A DNA stretch of 42,995 nucleotides from JAWXBM01 sp034440115. Its GTDB lineage: Bacteria; Pseudomonadota; Gammaproteobacteria; Xanthomonadales; SZUA-36. The DNA lies in contig JAWXBM010000015.1 in assembly GCA_034440115.1 (NCBI GenBank), positions 1 through 42,995 on the forward strand. The letters are read 5' to 3'. The position numbers and the translations under genes are program-made. Shown here in pieces: positions 23,769-32,889 of the stretch (the stretch's first letter is position 1; every line of letters starts with the position of its first letter). Below the pieces are notes generated by a model, which did no database searches, was not told where the DNA came from, and worked only from the letters and a program-made list of their open reading frames with translations.

Positions 23769-26381
23769 ATGAACAGTCGTACAGAATGGCGTCAGATGAA
23801 CGTGGAACACGTAACTCCGGAAGGAGAGACCGGGCCCGAGTGCGAGCCTGGCTGCGTCGACACAGCCCCGGAAGCTGATTCTTCCCAGCGCATTGTCGTA
23901 CGGGGAAAGTTCCTCTTTTGCGGCGCGCAGAAATTCTGGGTGAAAGGGGTTACCTACGGAACTTTTCGTCCCGGTGAAGGTGACCAACCTATTCCCGATC
24001 GTCGGACGGTAGCGTCCGACTTCAGGAGCATGGAGGCAGCCGGAATCAATACGGTCAGGGTCTATACCCCCCCACCACGATGGCTTCTGGATCTGGCGCA
24101 GGCATCCGGTTTAAGGGTGATGGCAGGCCTCGCCTGGGAACAGCACATCACGTTCCTGAATGACCGAAAACTGCGCAAGTCAATCGAACGCCGCATCCGG
24201 GATGACGTCAGGGCCTGCGCCGGTCACCCGGCGATATTGTGTTTTGCGATTGGAAATGAAATTCCTGCACCCATCGTTCGCTGGCATGGCCGCAGGAAGA
24301 TTGAAAAATTTCTCAAGCGGCTGTACCAGGCAGTCAAAAGTGAAGACCCGAATGCGCTGGTTACCTACGTAAACTATCCGACGACGGAATATCTCCAGCT
24401 ACCGTTCCTAGACCTGTGTTGCTTCAATGTGTACCTTGAATCCGAAGATCTTCTCCGCGGGTACTTGGCACGGCTGCAGAACCTGGCCGGGGACAAGCCC
24501 CTGCTCATGGCGGAAATCGGTCTTGACAGCCAGCGCAACGGGGAATTGGAGCAGGCAACGCAACTCGAATGGCAAATTCGCACAACGTTCACATCCGGCT
24601 GTTGCGGCGTATTTGTCTTTGCCTGGACCGACGAATGGTATCGTGGCGGTTCTGAGATCGAGGACTGGGACTTTGGGCTATGCACTCGGGACCGGCAGCC
24701 AAAACCGGCCCTGCAAGCCGTTACGCGGGCCTATGAAAATGCGCCGTTCCCAGCTGATTTCCAATGGCCCGGAATTTCCATTGTCGTATGCAGTTACAAC
24801 GGCGCCAGCACCATCAGGGACACACTGGAGGGTCTGCAGGCCCTCGATTATTCCGATTACGAAATAATCGTGGTGGATGACGGTTCAACCGATGACACTG
24901 CCGCCATTGCACGCGAATATAAAGTGCTGCCCATCAGCACCGAAAACCGTGGACTCAGCAACGCCAGGAACACCGGCTGGCAAGCCGCCAGCGGTGAAAT
25001 CGTGGCCTATATCGATGACGACGCCTACCCCGACCCACACTGGCTGCAATACCTGGCTCACACCTACCTGACCACCGACTACGTCGCTGTAGGCGGCCTG
25101 GCTCCGGCGCCACCGGAAGATGGGCCGATTGCAGATTGCGTGGCCAACGCTCCCGGCAGGCCGGTACACGTGCTATTGACCAACACGGATGCCGAACACA
25201 TTCCAGGCTGCAACATGTCATTCAAGCGTGACGTCCTGGAGGCCATTGGAGGCTTCGATCCACGTTACCGGGCGGCCGGTGATGACGTAGACATCTGCTG
25301 GCGAATCCTTGAAAAAGGTTGGAAGATTGGCTTTCATGCCGGGGCTTTGAATTGGCACCATTGCCGAAATTCGCTCCAGGAATATTGGAAGCAACAGCAG
25401 GGTTACGGCAAAGCCGAGGCATTGCTGGAGGAAAAGTGGCCGGACAAATACAACGCCACCGGCCACTTTACTTGGCGAGGCAGGCTTTATGGCAAGGGAA
25501 TAACTCAGGCCTTGCCAACCAATCGCTGGCGGATTTACCACGGCCAGTGGGGTATGGCGCCGTTCCAGTCGATTTATGGGCCGGGCAGCAGCTTATGGAC
25601 GTCCCTGCCATTGATGCCTGAATGGTATTTTGTCTGCTTTCTGCTCGCTTTTCTTTCATTGCTTGGCCTGGCATGGACGCCCCTGTTATTTACCGTTCCC
25701 CTATTGATACTGGCCGTATCAGCGCCGCTGGCACAGTCCATCATCGCCGCGGTGAGGGCCGAATTTCCTACGCACTGGCCCAGCAGATGGCAACGCTTCA
25801 AGTTGAGGTGCATATCGGCATTGCTGCATTTGCTGCAACCCTTAGCGCGCCTGATTGGCAGAATACGCCATGGGCTGACACCTTGGAGGAAGAGAACGGG
25901 AGAAAGCGGCAAACTGTTTTCTTTCTGTGATGTTCGAATGGAGCTGTGGTCCGAGCAATGGCATTCGCCGCAGGACTGGTTGAGCCGGTATGAGAAGGCA
26001 ATGCAACGTGATGAAATCCGGGTGTTTCTGGGCGGCGATTATGACCGGTTTGACCTGGAAGTGCGGGGCGGCTTGCTGGGAAGAGCACGGTTGCTTATGG
26101 TCCAGGAAGAACACGGCGGGGGCAAGCAGTTGCTGCGGTTCGCTGTTCGTTCGAAACTGTCCAGGGGCAACGTAATACTAATAATCCTGTTTGCCGTACT
26201 CGGAATTCTGGCCACCGTCGATGCTACCTGGGTCGTTTCTGCAGTGTTGCTTGGATTCTCGGCGACGCTGGCGATCCGGTCTCGCTACGAGGCGACGAAT
26301 GCGGTAGGGGCTTTTCGAAAGGGGTTTCAGGTGTTGCAAAGGGAAACCGAGGCTGAAGATGCACGGGTGGAGCCCGATTGA
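23769..26381 (+). CDS. Glycoside hydrolase (clan GH-A-like)-GT2 fusion membrane protein
   Basis: An 870-residue fusion. Residues about 40-325 resemble a GH2/GH5/GH17-type TIM barrel: FWVKGVTYGTFRP, the acid/base candidate Glu164 in AIGNEIPAP, and the nucleophile candidate Glu249 in LLMAEIGLD. Residues about 335-560 are a family 2 glycosyltransferase: ISIVVCSYNGAS, VVDDGSTDDTA, the metal-binding IDDDAYPDP near 414, IPGCNMSFKRD and NWHHCRNSL. Two helices follow (about 618-660), then a further cytosolic region and two more helices (about 803-840). This resembles synthase-plus-trimming designs, but the sugar and linkage cannot be read. The start may be ATG 23769 or 23796; neither has a good ribosome site. 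It heads the cluster and its stop overlaps the next gene's start. Confidence 0.82.
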   Translation: MNSRTEWRQMNVEHVTPEGETGPECEPGCVDTAPEADSSQRIVVRGKFLFCGAQKFWVKGVTYGTFRPGEGDQPIPDRRTVASDFRSMEAAGINTVRVYTPPPRWLLDLAQASGLRVMAGLAWEQHITFLNDRKLRKSIERRIRDDVRACAGHPAILCFAIGNEIPAPIVRWHGRRKIEKFLKRLYQAVKSEDPNALVTYVNYPTTEYLQLPFLDLCCFNVYLESEDLLRGYLARLQNLAGDKPLLMAEIGLDSQRNGELEQATQLEWQIRTTFTSGCCGVFVFAWTDEWYRGGSEIEDWDFGLCTRDRQPKPALQAVTRAYENAPFPADFQWPGISIVVCSYNGASTIRDTLEGLQALDYSDYEIIVVDDGSTDDTAAIAREYKVLPISTENRGLSNARNTGWQAASGEIVAYIDDDAYPDPHWLQYLAHTYLTTDYVAVGGLAPAPPEDGPIADCVANAPGRPVHVLLTNTDAEHIPGCNMSFKRDVLEAIGGFDPRYRAAGDDVDICWRILEKGWKIGFHAGALNWHHCRNSLQEYWKQQQGYGKAEALLEEKWPDKYNATGHFTWRGRLYGKGITQALPTNRWRIYHGQWGMAPFQSIYGPGSSLWTSLPLMPEWYFVCFLLAFLSLLGLAWTPLLFTVPLLILAVSAPLAQSIIAAVRAEFPTHWPSRWQRFKLRCISALLHLLQPLARLIGRIRHGLTPWRKRTGESGKLFSFCDVRMELWSEQWHSPQDWLSRYEKAMQRDEIRVFLGGDYDRFDLEVRGGLLGRARLLMVQEEHGGGKQLLRFAVRSKLSRGNVILIILFAVLGILATVDATWVVSAVLLGFSATLAIRSRYEATNAVGAFRKGFQVLQRETEAEDARVEPD

Positions 26382-28225
26382 CGAGCAGACCCAAAGAGCC
26401 ACCTGAGCATTCCGGATGGTCCCGCTACCGCCGAATGATGCCGTATATTCGCAGAGAGTGGCATAGGATCGCTTTTATTGGGTTTTTGACGGTTGTAGCC
26501 GCTGGAGTTAGTGCGCTCATGCCGTGGCCGCTGAAACTTTTGGTTGACCACGCACTGGGTGACCAGGATTTGCCTGGCTCTGTAAGTAAATTGTTTAATG
26601 CTGTTGGACTCGAGCCAAATACCGCGCTGCTGATTATTGCTGCCGGTGCTGCAAGTTTCAGCCTGTATATCCTCAACACCGCACTGAACTGGGGTCTGAC
26701 CTGGAATTGGGCTGTTTCCGGCTATCGCATGATGTACGATCTGGCCGCGGACATATTCGCACGCCTGCAGCGCTTGTCGCTCTTGTATCATGGCAAACAT
26801 CCTGTCGGGGACTTGCTCAGCCGGATTTCCACAGACAGCTATTGTGTCTACAAGCTGGCAGCTGATTTGCTGATTGGTCCGGCAGCAAACCTGCTCACAA
26901 TTACCACTGTCAGCATCATCGCATGGACACTTGATCCTCTGCTGGCCATGCTCCTGCTTACAACCGTGCCGGCACTTGCCTGGTCAGCGCGATTCTTCGG
27001 CAAACGACTGAAGCAACGCTCCCAGCTGCAGCGGGAGGCAACCGCCCGACTCACCAGCTTCGTCCACCAAACACTGACTGCCATTCCAGTGGTCAATGCC
27101 TTTACCCGGGAAGACCGTAATCACAGTGAGTTCGCCCAACTTGGAAGAGTTGTTGTTTCTCGTTCCCAGAAGGGCATTCTAGTTAGCCAATCCTTCCAGT
27201 TCGTGAACGGCAGCGCCATGGCTGTGGGATCCGCTCTGGTTATCTTCGTTGGCGGCACTCGAGTGCTGTCGGGAGAAATATCACTCGGCAGCCTCCTCGT
27301 GTTCATCGCCTACGCTAATACGCTGCGCTCGTCGTTCACTTCTCTGTTGGCTACTTACGGCGAGGTCAAGGGAACTGAAGCCAGCATCGAACGGGTGATC
27401 GAGGTGTTAGATGCTGATAACGAAGTACCAGATCGCCAGGATGCAATACCTTTTGTTAAACAACTGGATCGTCAGGCTATCGCAGTAGCCTTTAAGGGCG
27501 TTACTTTCGGGTATGAAACGGACAGACCCGTACTTGAAAACATAAACCTCACAGTGGAAGCCGGTGAAACAATCGCACTGGTTGGTGCAACAGGAGCAGG
27601 TAAGACCACTCTTGCTTGCCTGGTGCCCCGCTTCTTCGATCCATGGCAAGGACAGGTATTGTTTGACGGTACTGACGCCAGAGAATTCCAGTTGCACAGC
27701 CTTCGTCAACAAGTTTCACTGGTGCTGCAAGAACCTTTTCTGCTGCCATTGACGGTTGGCGAGAATATCGCCTACGGTCGCCCGAATGCGAGTAGTGAGG
27801 AGATCATCGCGGCCTCTGTCGCAGCCAATGCCGACGAGTTCATTATCAAACTGCCCGCAGGCTACGACAGCGTGATCGGGGAGCGCGGGGCAACCCTTTC
27901 CGGCGGACAACGTCAGCGTCTGGCCATCGCCCGGGCACTGCTCAAGGATGCACCCATCCTGATTCTCGACGAGCCAACATCGGCTCTTGATGCTGCAACT
28001 GAAGCGCTGATCCTGGAGGCGCTTGAGCGCCTGATGGCCAACCGCACCACTTTCATCATCGCCCATCGGCTCTCAACCATTCGCAACGCGGATAGTGTAA
28101 TCGTGCTTAAGGATGGGGCAATTGTGGAACGCGGTACGCAAGCGGAATTGATCAAGGCGAGGAAGGATTACTGGCAGTATCACGCACTGCAGTTTGGTGA
28201 GTCACCGAAGGGGTTAAATTTGTGA
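26378..28225 (+). CDS. ABC exporter, fused TMD-NBD (first of a pair)
   Basis: A 615-residue ABCB/MsbA-type half-transporter: six transmembrane helices in about residues 20-315, then a nucleotide-binding domain with Walker A GATGAGKTT (about 405), Q-loop region LQEPFLLPLTVGENIAYG, signature LSGGQRQRLAIARAL (about 507), Walker B ILILDEPTSALD (about 527) and H-loop IIAHRLST. The start is a TTG whose TTGA overlaps the previous stop, with GGTGGAG 5 nt upstream; an in-frame ATG at 26435 has no ribosome site. Both half-sites look catalytically intact. Adjacent to a paralogue, so a heterodimer is likely. The cargo is presumably the cluster's glycan or glycolipid. Confidence 0.92.
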   Translation: MTSRPKEPPEHSGWSRYRRMMPYIRREWHRIAFIGFLTVVAAGVSALMPWPLKLLVDHALGDQDLPGSVSKLFNAVGLEPNTALLIIAAGAASFSLYILNTALNWGLTWNWAVSGYRMMYDLAADIFARLQRLSLLYHGKHPVGDLLSRISTDSYCVYKLAADLLIGPAANLLTITTVSIIAWTLDPLLAMLLLTTVPALAWSARFFGKRLKQRSQLQREATARLTSFVHQTLTAIPVVNAFTREDRNHSEFAQLGRVVVSRSQKGILVSQSFQFVNGSAMAVGSALVIFVGGTRVLSGEISLGSLLVFIAYANTLRSSFTSLLATYGEVKGTEASIERVIEVLDADNEVPDRQDAIPFVKQLDRQAIAVAFKGVTFGYETDRPVLENINLTVEAGETIALVGATGAGKTTLACLVPRFFDPWQGQVLFDGTDAREFQLHSLRQQVSLVLQEPFLLPLTVGENIAYGRPNASSEEIIAASVAANADEFIIKLPAGYDSVIGERGATLSGGQRQRLAIARALLKDAPILILDEPTSALDAATEALILEALERLMANRTTFIIAHRLSTIRNADSVIVLKDGAIVERGTQAELIKARKDYWQYHALQFGESPKGLNL

Positions 28226-30018
28226 AGCCCTGGCTGTCACTTTCCTGCAGTTATGGGCGACGCCACAGCAAACCTTTCGTCGGTGTTTTGGGCCTCATGA
28301 TTCTGGATATCGGTTTCAATGTGCTGACACCGTGGCCCCTCAAGTTGATTGTTGATAACGTGCTCCCAGGGGAGCCCTTACCAGACGCCGTCTCATGGAT
28401 GGGTTTTCTCCCCGGTGCTTCTTCCGCGGGGGCTCTGCTTGCCTGGCTAGCCCTCGCGACGATTCTGTTATTTATTGGCCGTAGAATTGTGCTGATGATC
28501 AAGGATTATCTGCAGGCCGGAGCAGCTACTCGAATTAAGCTTGACCTCGCAGGCGATGTCTTCCTCCACATGCAAAAGCTCTCGCTGCGTTTTCACGGCA
28601 CTCAAAAGGCGGGAGACCTGCTTCGTCGTGTCATCGATGATACAGATTTTGTTCGATCGTTCATCACCGGTGTAATCCTTCCCGCATTGACCTCAGTAGT
28701 GACCTTACTTGTCATGTTCTGGGTCATGTGGAAGATCAATCCGTTTCTTTCCCTCGTCTCGTTGCTTGCAGCTCTACCCATGCCGATACTGATGAGATGG
28801 CTCACACCGCGCATGAGCGAGCGGTCATATGAGCAGCATAAGGCGGAAGGAGTGGTAATGGCGGTTGCCGAGCAAACCATGACTTCCCTGCCTGTGGTTC
28901 AGGCATTTGGGCGAGAGTCTCACGAGGAAGCACGCTTCCGTGGCAGTTCACACCAGGCCATCAGCAAATACTTACAATCGACCCGCACACAGCTGCTGTT
29001 CTCGCTGGCCGTTGGTTCTGTGACTGCGCTTGGCACTGCTGCGCTAATTACCTTGGGCGGCTTTCAGGTTCAGGCCGGACAACTCAGCATCGGTGGTCTG
29101 CTGGTTTTCCTGGCCTACCTGGCGGCCATTTACCAACCGATAGAAACGCTTGCCAGCCTGGCTGCGGGATACGCTAACAGCGAAGGTCAGGCGCGGCGAG
29201 TCATGCAGGTGCTGGATGCTGACGATAGGGTTCCCGACCCTACATCCGCTCGAACCTTCGTGGCACGGCACGACCGCCCGGGCATAACGGTGACCTTTGA
29301 GAACGTAAGTTTTGGCTATGAGCCAAACCGCCCCGTGCTCAACAACATCAACCTTACTGTGCGGGCCGGCGAGACCGTCGCACTGGTAGGTGCTACCGGA
29401 GTAGGCAAAACCACATTGGCTTCCCTTGTACCCCGTTTTCTCGACCCCTGCAAAGGGCGCGTGTTGTTTGACGGTATCGATGTCCGTGATATCCAGCTGC
29501 GCAGTCTTCGCCAACAGGTTGCGCTGGTGTTGCAGGATTCCTTCCTGCTACCGCTGAGCATTGCTGAGAATATCGCTTATGGACGCCCGAATGCGGGCAG
29601 TGAAGATATCGCCGCAGCCGCTGTGGCGGCTAATGCCGATGAGTTTATTCTGAGTTTACCGCAGGGCTATGATACGGTGATTGGTGAAAGAGGAGCGACC
29701 CTTTCCGGCGGGCAGCGCCAGCGCTTGTCCATCGCCCGGGCACTACTCAAAGATGCGCCGATCCTGATTCTCGATGAGCCAACGTCAGCCCTTGACGCTA
29801 AGACTGAGGCGGTGATTCTTGAAGCACTCGAGCGGCTGATGACCAACCGCACCACCTTCATCATCGCCCATCGGCTCTCCACAATCCGCAACGCAGACAG
29901 CATAATCGTGCTGCAGGATGGGGCAGTTGTGGAACAGGGTAGCCATGTAGAATTGATGGCTAAGGGCGGTGCGTATATGAAACTAGTCAATCTGCATAGC
30001 CAGGGGGAAATGAGGTGA
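28222..30018 (+). CDS. ABC exporter, fused TMD-NBD (second of a pair)
   Basis: A 598-residue paralogue of the preceding protein, starting at GTG in a GTGA overlap with its stop. Six-helix transmembrane domain (about residues 15-305), then Walker A GATGVGKTT (about 390), LQDSFLLPLSIAENIAYG, LSGGQRQRLSIARAL (about 494), Walker B ILILDEPTSALD (about 513) and IIAHRLST. The NBDs of the two genes are nearly the same protein sequence over the last 250 residues, while third codon positions differ, so this is an old tandem duplication that stayed functional. Both NBDs keep the Walker B glutamate, unlike degenerate-site heterodimers. Confidence 0.92.
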   Translation: MKPWLSLSCSYGRRHSKPFVGVLGLMILDIGFNVLTPWPLKLIVDNVLPGEPLPDAVSWMGFLPGASSAGALLAWLALATILLFIGRRIVLMIKDYLQAGAATRIKLDLAGDVFLHMQKLSLRFHGTQKAGDLLRRVIDDTDFVRSFITGVILPALTSVVTLLVMFWVMWKINPFLSLVSLLAALPMPILMRWLTPRMSERSYEQHKAEGVVMAVAEQTMTSLPVVQAFGRESHEEARFRGSSHQAISKYLQSTRTQLLFSLAVGSVTALGTAALITLGGFQVQAGQLSIGGLLVFLAYLAAIYQPIETLASLAAGYANSEGQARRVMQVLDADDRVPDPTSARTFVARHDRPGITVTFENVSFGYEPNRPVLNNINLTVRAGETVALVGATGVGKTTLASLVPRFLDPCKGRVLFDGIDVRDIQLRSLRQQVALVLQDSFLLPLSIAENIAYGRPNAGSEDIAAAAVAANADEFILSLPQGYDTVIGERGATLSGGQRQRLSIARALLKDAPILILDEPTSALDAKTEAVILEALERLMTNRTTFIIAHRLSTIRNADSIIVLQDGAVVEQGSHVELMAKGGAYMKLVNLHSQGEMR

Positions 30019-31193
30019 GAATCGGCCTCATTTCCCAGGAGTACCCTCCAGAGACTGCAAAAGGCGGTATCGGAACGCAGACTTACCTTAAGGCACACGG
30101 GCTGACCGCTTTGGGCCATCAGGTTCGAGTCATATCCCGCAGCCCTTCGAGCCTGCGAACAGAGCATGAGGAGGATGGGGTTTGTGTTATTCGCGTACCG
30201 TCCACCTCAATGCCGGTTTATACAGAGTTGGCCGATTGGCTGAGCTACAGCCAATGTGTGGCCGCAGAGATTGCTACTCAGCAGGCACGAGAGCCCTTTG
30301 ATGTTCTCGATTTTCCGGAATGGGCCTGCGAGGGATTGGTGCACTTGTTGAATCAGTCCGAATGGAATCGGGTGCCGACTGTGATACACCTGCACGGTCC
30401 GCTGGTGATGTTGGCGCACACTCTGGGATGGCCTGATCCGAACACAGAGTTTTTCCGGATGGGTAGTCAAATGGAGGCTGCGTCCCTGCGCCTGGCCAAT
30501 GCTGTCTTTTCCTCGAGCGCGTGTTCAGCAGACTGGTGCGCTTCGGAGTATGGACTGGACCGGGATCGAATTCCTGTCATGCACACCGGTATTGATACCG
30601 AATTGTTTCATCCCCGTCCGGTTGCAAAGGCAGCAGATCCCACCATCGTTTTTGTTGGCAAGATGGTACGCAATAAAGGCGTGGAAATTCTGGTAGATGC
30701 TGCCTGCGAAATCGCGAATGATTTTCCAGGTCTGCAGCTACGCCTGCTGGGCGGCGGCGAGGAGTCCATAATCGAATCGCTGCGGGCAAAAGTAGCGGAG
30801 AGGGGCTTGGAACATATGCTGGATATACCCGGCTATATCGCCCGAAAGGACCTTCCAGACCAACTCTCACGGGCACAGGTATTCGCTGCACCATCCGAGT
30901 ATGAAGGTGGACCTGGCTTCGTCTACCTGGAAGCCATGGCCTGTGGTTTGCCCGTTATTGGCTGTAGTGGTTCAGGCGCAGCGGAGGTGATCCAGGATGG
31001 TGAGTCAGGGTTGCTGGTGAATCCGAATGATGTATCTCATTTGGCAAGTGCACTGCGGCGACTCCTGGCCGATAAAGCTGAAAGAGAGGCAATGGGAATA
31101 AATGCACAGAAATCTGTCAGCCAGACAGCGGACTGCAAGATTTGTGTGCCGCAAATTGCGGCTTTCTACGAGACCGTGATTGCGACTAAATAA
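30015..31193 (+). CDS. GT4-family glycosyltransferase
   Basis: A 392-residue GT-B fold retaining glycosyltransferase. It has the N-terminal MRIGLISQEYPPETAKGGIG, with the Gly-rich loop typical of GT4, and the C-terminal nucleotide-sugar site SEYEGGPGFVYLEAMACGLP followed by VIGCSGSGAAEVI; the E-x7-E spacing is kept. IVFVGKMVRNKGVEILVDA marks the inter-domain strand. The GTG start overlaps the ABC gene's stop by 4 nt (GTGA), with a purine-rich AGGGGGAAATGAG in front. No signal peptide or helix, so it acts on the cytoplasmic face, probably adding a sugar to the exported molecule. Donor and acceptor unknown. Confidence 0.9.
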   Translation: MRIGLISQEYPPETAKGGIGTQTYLKAHGLTALGHQVRVISRSPSSLRTEHEEDGVCVIRVPSTSMPVYTELADWLSYSQCVAAEIATQQAREPFDVLDFPEWACEGLVHLLNQSEWNRVPTVIHLHGPLVMLAHTLGWPDPNTEFFRMGSQMEAASLRLANAVFSSSACSADWCASEYGLDRDRIPVMHTGIDTELFHPRPVAKAADPTIVFVGKMVRNKGVEILVDAACEIANDFPGLQLRLLGGGEESIIESLRAKVAERGLEHMLDIPGYIARKDLPDQLSRAQVFAAPSEYEGGPGFVYLEAMACGLPVIGCSGSGAAEVIQDGESGLLVNPNDVSHLASALRRLLADKAEREAMGINAQKSVSQTADCKICVPQIAAFYETVIATK

Positions 31194-31213
31194 CTATAGC
31201 TTTGTGAATAGAA

Positions 31214-32254
31214 ATGCTTATCCGGAAACCTAAAATCTCCCTTCGGCATCTCGGTGGTTTTGATGACCGGTTTATCGATGAGTCAAGTTGGCGGCAGTTG
31301 CTGGCAGAGGGTGAGACCAATTCGATTTTTCTCACCAAATGGTGGCAGAAAGCCTGGTGGAAAAGCTTTGGTCGTGGCCAGCTTTTGTTGTTTGGAATAT
31401 TTTCTGAAAACACATTGATAGGGCTTGCGCCACTATTCGCGGACTGTGGGATGGTGTTTTTTTCGGGCTCGGGGGAATCTGACTACCTGGATTTCATTGG
31501 TAGAACTCCGAACCACGCGGTGCTTGCTGAACTGCTTGCGAAGGTCATGGAGAAAGTCCCGGATTTCAAGGGATTTCGCTTCTATCATACACCCGATGCT
31601 TCCGGAACCGGATCGGCCTTGATGCAGGCAGCGGAGAGGCTCTGTTTGCGTTGCTATGACGAAGGAAATATGCCGGCACCAACGATCGATTTAGCCATGA
31701 CTGGCGCTAGTGTGGCACAGAAGAAAAGTCTTGTTCGGCACCAGAAATATTTTGAGCGCGAAGGCTCCCTTTCAATCCGGCATTCGAGTGTTGCAAGCGA
31801 AATCCTGCCCCGCCTTGAGTCCTTCTTTGATCAACATATAGCGCGTTGGGCGGTCACTTCTTATCCCAGCTTGTTTCTTGACCCGGCCCAACGTAAGTTT
31901 TACGAAAATCTCGCCAGTTCTTCAGGGCTGGACAGCGGGTTACGTTTTACTGAGCTTGAATGGAACGATGTACCCATCGCGTTTCATTTTGGCTTCAGTT
32001 ACGGTGGTAGGTATATGTGGTACAAACCCAGCTTCGCCATCGATTTTGCCAAGCACTCCCCGGGTGAGGTCTTGTTGCGCAGTCTTCTGCTCAAGGCAAT
32101 CGAAGAGGATGCCAGGGTTTTTGATCTGGGTCTGGGTGCAGAAGCATTCAAAAACCGGTTTGCCACGCACGTGCCTCTGGTCCGCACCTGGGGGCTTTAC
32201 CCTATTGCCAGTGCGCATTCTCCCCCAGGTTTCGGGCAAGCACTGACAACATGA
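31214..32254 (+). CDS. GNAT-superfamily (CelD/BcsL-like, FemAB-type) acyltransferase
   Basis: A 346-residue protein resembling the 'acetyltransferase involved in cellulose biosynthesis' group. The N-terminal half has IFLTKWWQKAWWKSFG and LIGLAPLF; the C-terminal GNAT-like half has LRFTELEWNDVPIAFHFGF, GGRYMWYKPSFAIDFAKHSP and GEVLLRSLLLKAIEEDARVF then DLGLGAEAFKNRF. This YY/W...GE..L pattern is what I rely on. It is separated by 20 nt from the GT4 gene and overlaps the PIG-L gene by 4 nt (ATGA). It could N- or O-acylate an amino sugar, acting opposite to the deacetylase next to it. Confidence 0.8.
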   Translation: MLIRKPKISLRHLGGFDDRFIDESSWRQLLAEGETNSIFLTKWWQKAWWKSFGRGQLLLFGIFSENTLIGLAPLFADCGMVFFSGSGESDYLDFIGRTPNHAVLAELLAKVMEKVPDFKGFRFYHTPDASGTGSALMQAAERLCLRCYDEGNMPAPTIDLAMTGASVAQKKSLVRHQKYFEREGSLSIRHSSVASEILPRLESFFDQHIARWAVTSYPSLFLDPAQRKFYENLASSSGLDSGLRFTELEWNDVPIAFHFGFSYGGRYMWYKPSFAIDFAKHSPGEVLLRSLLLKAIEEDARVFDLGLGAEAFKNRFATHVPLVRTWGLYPIASAHSPPGFGQALTT

Positions 32255-32889
32255 AGGTATTGGTTCTCAGCCCCCATCCTGATGATGAGTCTATTGGTTG
32301 TGGCGGTACCCTGCGCAAGCATGTTGTTGAGGGGGCTGACATCAAAGTGGTATTTCTGACATCTGGTGAGCAGGGTGGCCATGGCTTCACTGCGGATGAG
32401 GCACGTCGCACCCGCGAACTCGAGGCCCAACAGGCAACGGAAATCCTGGGGATTACAGACATCGAGTACTGGCGGGAAAAAGATGGACTCTTGCGCGTCA
32501 GCCGCAGGCTGACCGAAAAACTTGTGAAGACCATTCAAAACTACAGGCCTGACCTGATCTTTGTCCCCAACGAATCAGAATCTCATTCAGATCACCGGGC
32601 CACGTTTCGTTTACTTCAATCTGTGCGGCGCAAGTTCATGATTGAAGCCAGAATTCTGAAGTACGAAATATGGACGCCTCTTAAGGTCATGGACGAGATT
32701 GTTGATATCACCCCCTATATGGACAGTAAGGTTGCCGCCGTTCAAGCGTATAAAAGCCAATGCAACGTTCTCAGGTTTGACGAGGCAATGCTGGGCCTGG
32801 CGCGTTATCGTGGAGAACTATTTTGCTGGCCAAAAATTGAGGAGGGTGGCGGTCGCTATGCGGAAGTTTTTCAGGTACATGCCTTGTGA
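32251..32889 (+). CDS. PIG-L/LmbE-family deacetylase
   Basis: A 212-residue zinc-dependent N-deacetylase. The metal/catalytic motif HPDDESIGCGGTL is at residues about 8-20 and the second histidine motif is ESHSDHRATF. The family removes acetyl from GlcNAc-type sugars in glycolipids and small glycosides (PIG-L, MshB, BshB). It starts in an ATGA overlap with the GNAT gene and ends in a GTGA overlap with the next gene, so it is tightly coupled. The likely job is to make a free amino sugar that the neighbouring acyltransferase may modify. The substrate is not visible. Confidence 0.92.
   Translation: MKVLVLSPHPDDESIGCGGTLRKHVVEGADIKVVFLTSGEQGGHGFTADEARRTRELEAQQATEILGITDIEYWREKDGLLRVSRRLTEKLVKTIQNYRPDLIFVPNESESHSDHRATFRLLQSVRRKFMIEARILKYEIWTPLKVMDEIVDITPYMDSKVAAVQAYKSQCNVLRFDEAMLGLARYRGELFCWPKIEEGGGRYAEVFQVHAL

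Noticed and set aside
23669..23878. A 69-codon frame before the GH-GT2 gene
   Set aside because: It overlaps the start of that gene in another frame, its C-terminal part is an Arg-rich shadow, and it has no ribosome site or recognisable similarity.
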